A stretch of DNA of 64,000 nucleotides, from the NCBI RefSeq assembly GCF_018598225.1, contig NZ_JAHESF010000001.1:1-64000 (forward strand), given 5' to 3'. Below, in pieces: positions 59,932-64,000 of the stretch. The translations under genes and the position numbers were made by a program. The notes under the pieces are model-generated. The model did no database searches and was not told the DNA's origin. It worked only from the letters and a program-made list of their open reading frames with translations. The DNA comes from Chryseosolibacter histidinae. GTDB taxonomy: Bacteria > Bacteroidota > Bacteroidia > Cytophagales > Cyclobacteriaceae. Numbering within the stretch: the stretch's first letter is position 1; every line of letters begins with the position of its first letter.

Positions 59932-62832
59932 ATGCGATACCCTGTGATCACACTAGTCCTCTTTCTTATCCTCACGCTCCCGGCATGCAGTATACAGTTT
60001 CCGCCGCAGACAACCGGTGCGCATGATCAGGATACCCTTGCATTTAATTTCCGCACACCCCCGCAGCAGTACGGCATCCGTTGCTGGTGGTGGTGGTTGA
60101 ATGGCAATGTAACACGCGAGGCCATCACCAGAGACCTTGAAGAGATGAAGGCCAAGGGCTTCAGTGGTGCGTGCATCGTAGACGCGGGAGGGCAGAATCA
60201 GCAGGGCAATGGCGATGTGCCCGAGGGGCCGATGTTCGGCAGTGCCGCGTGGCGAGCGCTCTATCTGCACGCTGTAAAAGAGTCCGGCCGTCTCGGGCTT
60301 GTGCTGAGCCTGGGCATCCAGAGCGGATGGAATCTCGGTGGGCCTGACATCACACCCGAGGAAGCCACGAAACACCTTACCTGGTCGGAGATCACGGTGA
60401 AAGGCCCGTCTGATCTTAATCTTGGTCAGACGCTTCCCTTGCCACCCATTCGTGATAATTTTTATCGCGATATCGTCGCGGTGGCCTTTCCGAAGAAGAA
60501 CATCGCACCAACGCGGCCACCCATCGCTGACCTTTCGCTGAAAGCAGCTTTCGTTGAAGGCAACCGCTCGGGCTACTTTACGGAGAAACTGCTCGAAGAT
60601 GCTCCAGCGTCGGCTGGCGAAGAAGATGCGCTGCTGAAAGATGTTGTTGTGCTCAGCAAGAAGCCAGACAGCACGGGCCGCATTCGGTGGCAGGTTCCGG
60701 CAGGTGAATGGACCATCATGCGTTTCGGTTACACCACCAGTGATGCCCATGTCTCTACGTCAAGTGGCAAATGGCAGGGAAGGGTGATCGATTACATGAA
60801 CCCGAAATATTTCAACCGTTATTGGGAGACCCATGTGGAGCCCTTGCTCAATGCTATCGGACCCATGGCCGGCAAAACACTTCGTTATCTGCAAACCGAT
60901 AGCTGGGAGCTGGGGGGCATCAATTGGTCTGACCGCTTCTCCGAAGAGTTTCAGTCACGCAGAGGCTATGCGCCTCAGGCATACCTTCCGGTGATCGCCG
61001 GCCGGATCATCCAGAGTCGCGAGGTGAGCAATGCTTTTTTGGCCGACTTCCGCAAGACCATCGGCGACTGTATCGCGGAAAACCATTACAAGGTTTTTGC
61101 CGAACGTGCCCGTAAGTATGGCATGGGCATCCAGCCTGAGTCCGCCGGCCCTCACACAGCCCCGATCGATGGACTGAAGAATTACGGCTACAGCGAAATG
61201 ATGATGAGTGAATTCTGGTCGCCTTCGCCACACCGCTCGAGGCAGGAAGACCGCTTCTTTGTGAAGCAGGCATCGAGCGCGGCGCAGATCTATAACAAAC
61301 GGCTCGTGGGAGCGGAGGCGTTCACCACCATCGGCAGGCACTGGAACGATGTGCCCTGGGCTACCATGAAACCTCCGTTCGACCGTGAAGTATGCTCGGG
61401 ACTGAACCTCGTATTCCTGCATACGTTCACCTGCTCTCCGAAAGAGATGGGCAAGCCTGGCCAGGAATATTTTGCGGGCACACACATCAACCCCAACATC
61501 ACCTGGTGGAATGAATCAGGCGCCGTGTTCGATTATTTTAAACGATGCCAGTACCTGATGCAGCAAGGTAATATTGTCACCGATGTGCTTTATTATTACG
61601 GCGATCATGTTCCCAACATCGGGCATCTCAAGGCTGCGGACCCTGCCGGTGTTTTGCCTGGTTATGATTACGACCTGATCAATGAAGACAGGCTCATGAC
61701 GCTCAGTGTTAGGAATGGCCAGGTCATGTTACCACACAGTATCGCTTACAAGGTGCTGGTGCTGCCCAACACGGGCACGCTTTCGCTGGCTGCGCTGAAT
61801 AAGATCCGCGACCTGGTGAAAGACGGTGCCACCGTTGTGGGCACCAAACCGTCGCGGATGCTGAGCCTCTCCGGGCTTCCGAACAGTGCAGAGACATTTT
61901 CGACTCTGACAAATGAGCTGTGGGGTCAGACACCCGGCGCAGCAGGAGAGAAACAAATTGGTAAAGGGCGTGTGATCTGGGGACGTGGCGTAAGAGAGGT
62001 GCTGCTGCAGCAAGGCGTACAACCCGACCTGGAGGCACAAGGCATTTCAAAGGAGGTGTACGACTACATTCACCGCAGGTTGAACGGAACGGAGGTATAC
62101 TTCATCAGCAACCAGGATCAGGCTGCTATGTCAGGTGATTTTTCTTTCCGCATCACCGGTAAGCAGCCTGAATTGTGGAACGCCGTTACCGGTGAAGTGA
62201 AAGATGCAAAAGCGTTTCACCAGGAGGGAGGAAGGACCATCGTTCCGTTGCAGCTCGAACCGTACGGCTCTGTGTTCGTTGTTTTCCGGAAGACGATTAC
62301 TATGAATAGCAAAGGACCGGAGAAGGACAATAACATAAATTACCAGATGATGAAGCAGATTTTCGGTCCGTGGAAGGTTACGTTTGATACCACCCAGGGA
62401 GTTCCCGCTGCACTGGAGTTTCCGGCACTGGTAAGCTGGACCACGCGTACGGAAAAGGATCTGCGTTATTATTCGGGGAAAGCGGGCTACGCAACCACGT
62501 TCGATTTTCCGGACCTCGCCAAAGGAGAACGTTACGTTATCACACTCGGCAATGTTCAGGATGTTGGCATCGCCCGCGTTACATTGAACGGCCAGGCGTT
62601 GGGCATCACCTGGACACCACTGTTCAGGATCGAGGTCACCACTGCGCTCAGAGAAAAAGGTAACAAGCTTGTGGTTGAGGTAATCAACTCATGGCGTAAC
62701 CGATTGGTAGGTGATCGCGAGCTCCCCGCAGAAAAACGTTTCACAAAGACGAACATCACCATCAAACCCGAATGGCAGCTTCTCGATGCCGGATTATTAG
62801 GACCGGTGGAGGTTAGCAAGATCGTGCCTTGA
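59932..62832 (+). CDS. GH106-like glycoside hydrolase lipoprotein (alpha-L-rhamnosidase type)
   Basis: A 966-residue enzyme with a lipobox (LTLPAC, Cys 19), so probably anchored to the outer membrane or periplasmic. The start of the mature protein, CWWWWLNGNVTREAITRDLE, with MKAKGFSGACIVDAGG, is characteristic of GH106, whose characterised members remove alpha-L-rhamnose. Other features are LQTDSWELGGINWSDRF in the barrel and a C-terminal beta-sandwich (about 830-960, jelly-roll type, VTLNGQALGITWTPLFRIEV). Substrate assignment is by family only. ATG at 59932 is preferred over 59800, which would translate repeat DNA. No SusC/SusD pair is adjacent. Confidence 0.88.
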   Translation: MRYPVITLVLFLILTLPACSIQFPPQTTGAHDQDTLAFNFRTPPQQYGIRCWWWWLNGNVTREAITRDLEEMKAKGFSGACIVDAGGQNQQGNGDVPEGPMFGSAAWRALYLHAVKESGRLGLVLSLGIQSGWNLGGPDITPEEATKHLTWSEITVKGPSDLNLGQTLPLPPIRDNFYRDIVAVAFPKKNIAPTRPPIADLSLKAAFVEGNRSGYFTEKLLEDAPASAGEEDALLKDVVVLSKKPDSTGRIRWQVPAGEWTIMRFGYTTSDAHVSTSSGKWQGRVIDYMNPKYFNRYWETHVEPLLNAIGPMAGKTLRYLQTDSWELGGINWSDRFSEEFQSRRGYAPQAYLPVIAGRIIQSREVSNAFLADFRKTIGDCIAENHYKVFAERARKYGMGIQPESAGPHTAPIDGLKNYGYSEMMMSEFWSPSPHRSRQEDRFFVKQASSAAQIYNKRLVGAEAFTTIGRHWNDVPWATMKPPFDREVCSGLNLVFLHTFTCSPKEMGKPGQEYFAGTHINPNITWWNESGAVFDYFKRCQYLMQQGNIVTDVLYYYGDHVPNIGHLKAADPAGVLPGYDYDLINEDRLMTLSVRNGQVMLPHSIAYKVLVLPNTGTLSLAALNKIRDLVKDGATVVGTKPSRMLSLSGLPNSAETFSTLTNELWGQTPGAAGEKQIGKGRVIWGRGVREVLLQQGVQPDLEAQGISKEVYDYIHRRLNGTEVYFISNQDQAAMSGDFSFRITGKQPELWNAVTGEVKDAKAFHQEGGRTIVPLQLEPYGSVFVVFRKTITMNSKGPEKDNNINYQMMKQIFGPWKVTFDTTQGVPAALEFPALVSWTTRTEKDLRYYSGKAGYATTFDFPDLAKGERYVITLGNVQDVGIARVTLNGQALGITWTPLFRIEVTTALREKGNKLVVEVINSWRNRLVGDRELPAEKRFTKTNITIKPEWQLLDAGLLGPVEVSKIVP

Positions 62833-62905
62833 TCGGGAGCGTGTCTTACGTGCCAGAAATTGCATCACTCTCGATCTGGATTACCTGCGGCACGTGAAAT
62901 ACCCG

Positions 62906-63008
62906 CACGGTCCACGGACCACGGTAGAGCGGTCAAAGCTAATCGTAGAATGGTCTTGTCATTTACACTGCACGGCTGTGGACGGTCGACTGTCGACTGT
63001 GGACCGGC
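62906..63008. repeat. Family B inverted repeat between convergent genes
   Basis: The left arm (62906-62930) reads CACGGTCCACGGACCACGG and the right arm (62973-63008) reads GGCTGTGGACGGTCGACTG with further copies. The loop is about 40 bases. It lies between the GH106-like and haloperoxidase-like genes, which converge. Confidence 0.75.
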
Positions 63009-63018
63009 GCCGCGCACA

Positions 63019-64000
63019 CTATTCGTGCCCGGTCTTCACGTCAAAGGCAGAGGAGATCACAAACTGCCCTACACGTTTTCCTTGTGCAGCGCCCTGCTCA
63101 CAGGCATCGCGAAAATGGATGCCTCCGTACAGGCGAGAGACGGCCGCCTCGTTTGCTGCCTGGTAGAAGGATTTGAATTTCCTTTCCGGGATGCCGAAGT
63201 AAACTTCAGAGGTGTCTGTGAAACCGAAATTATCGCCGAGCAGGTAAGTCAACACCACTGATACAGCGGACGATACAACGCTGTGACCACTGGTATACTC
63301 AGGGAAAGGAGGCGTTTGTAGCAAAGGGCGCCATGAAGAGTCTATCAGCTTGTTGATGGCCGTCTCCGGGCGGATCCGGTGGCTGTTGTACTTCTCCTGC
63401 CAGCAGCTGATGAAAGCATCGTGCAGCGTAAGGGCTACCAGCGTGTGCACCAGGATGGCCGAGTCAAGGGCGAGGTTCGCCTGCTTGCACGCGATACCGG
63501 TGATGCCCATCCAGTGGCCACCGGGTGAGATCTTTTTAAGACCAATGGCCATGTGGCCCGAATAGGTCACGGCAAATGGATTGCAGTCCCAGAAGCTGGC
63601 GATGGCCCTTTGTTCCGGGGTAATGTTCTTAACCGTTGTGTATACTTCCTTCATCTGCCGGTAAAATGCGCTCGTGGAATCTTTGCTATAGGGCATAGGA
63701 GCAAGGGGCGCGAACTGTGCTGCCGAGTCGAGGAAGAAAGCCCTTACCGTGCTCCACCGCGGCTCTACCGCACCCATATATTCGGGTGGTGTGGGGTACC
63801 AATGGCCTTCATCCTTCATGGGCCTGTACCGCGCGTAGGCGCTGAGCTTGTTGTAGTCGTCTGCGCGGGCATATTGCACTACCTGCCTGGCAATCTCCTG
63901 CGCATAGGCAATGTGTTGCGGCATGTTTTTGGCCGTGATCTTGCGCCCATCCCTGAAATGTTTTATTAACGCCTGCTGTTTTTCTTCCAGCATCGGTCCC
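63019..64000 (-). CDS. Vanadium-haloperoxidase/PAP2-family protein (N-terminus beyond window)
   Basis: At least 324 residues of a PAP2/vanadium-dependent haloperoxidase superfamily protein. The vanadate/phosphate-binding motifs are in order: KYNSHRIRPET (Lys and Arg), PPFPEYTSGHSV (Ser-Gly-His, catalytic His) and SRLYGGIHFRDAC (Arg and His). The frame is open to the right edge, and family members are usually 400 or more residues with a signal peptide, so the start codon probably lies beyond 64000. An ATG at 63993 is internal by this reading. Whether it oxidises halides or is a phosphatase cannot be told. It is convergent with the GH106-like gene. Confidence 0.88.
   Translation of the reverse strand, partial: GPMLEEKQQALIKHFRDGRKITAKNMPQHIAYAQEIARQVVQYARADDYNKLSAYARYRPMKDEGHWYPTPPEYMGAVEPRWSTVRAFFLDSAAQFAPLAPMPYSKDSTSAFYRQMKEVYTTVKNITPEQRAIASFWDCNPFAVTYSGHMAIGLKKISPGGHWMGITGIACKQANLALDSAILVHTLVALTLHDAFISCWQEKYNSHRIRPETAINKLIDSSWRPLLQTPPFPEYTSGHSVVSSAVSVVLTYLLGDNFGFTDTSEVYFGIPERKFKSFYQAANEAAVSRLYGGIHFRDACEQGAAQGKRVGQFVISSAFDVKTGHE

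Noticed and set aside
63019-64000. Possible bromide- or chloride-oxidising natural-product halogenase.
   Set aside because: The PAP2 motifs alone do not separate haloperoxidase from phosphatase, and no biosynthetic cluster is adjacent.

Overview
The window looks like chromosomal DNA of a free-living, glycan-degrading member of the Bacteroidota, plausibly Cytophagales or Chitinophagales. The support is two SusC/SusD outer-membrane import loci, a type IX secretion sorting domain, an ECF sigma/FecR pair with an STN-bearing SusC, Bacteroidota-type lipoproteins, weak Shine-Dalgarno context, and a promoter candidate of the TTTG-N19-TA type. No insertion sequence, phage, CRISPR array, rRNA or tRNA gene was recognised. 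The species cannot be named from what is visible.

Layout. 1-9.2 kb is housekeeping and mixed: a lysine/alanine-rich tail, a class III-like sirtuin, a TlpA-type thioredoxin, two uncharacterised proteins, a fused SpmA/SpmB membrane protein, an acyl-CoA-binding protein coupled to rsmE, citrate synthase and a prohibitin homologue. 9.3-20 kb holds a TPR histidine kinase, a Tat-exported Gfo/Idh/MocA oxidoreductase, an MreB-like actin, a histone-H1-like protein, an ABC-F ATPase, MtgA, an exported SAM hydroxide adenosyltransferase and a GDPD phosphodiesterase. 20.2-25.2 kb is a glycerol regulon (glpD-glpK-glpF with a divergent DeoR regulator). The GDPD just outside it could feed it with glycerol 3-phosphate.

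25.4-34.8 kb is a polysaccharide-utilisation locus: a LacI-type regulator, then GH20 hexosaminidase, SusC, SusD and a DUF6528-like lipoprotein, suggesting an N-acetylhexosamine-containing glycan. 35.1-47.5 kb is a second import locus: ECF sigma, a T9SS-exported protein, FecR, STN-SusC, SusD, an HExxH metallohydrolase lipoprotein, a DUF4302 lipoprotein and a small lipoprotein. 47.8-52.1 kb is a minus-strand chromate-response cluster: a ChrB-domain/AraC fusion, ChrA, stand-alone ChrB domain, an exported degenerate low-molecular-weight phosphatase-like protein and a DUF1259 lipoprotein.

52.3-57 kb carries the most intriguing gene set: a cNMP-domain histidine kinase, a response regulator fused to a thioredoxin-reductase-like flavoprotein without its CxxC, a bacterial UBP-type zinc finger and a bestrophin channel. 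57.3-64 kb has a small unknown gene, a two-gene osmolyte-type ABC importer with a substrate-binding/permease fusion, a GH106-like glycoside hydrolase and an edge-truncated vanadium-haloperoxidase/PAP2 protein.

Across the whole window most intergenic gaps contain inverted repeats whose arms are degenerate tandem copies of short words. At least ten sequence-unrelated families (called A-J here) follow the same architecture. They sit mostly at gene 3' ends, sometimes supply the stop codon, and are the strongest non-coding signal in the window.
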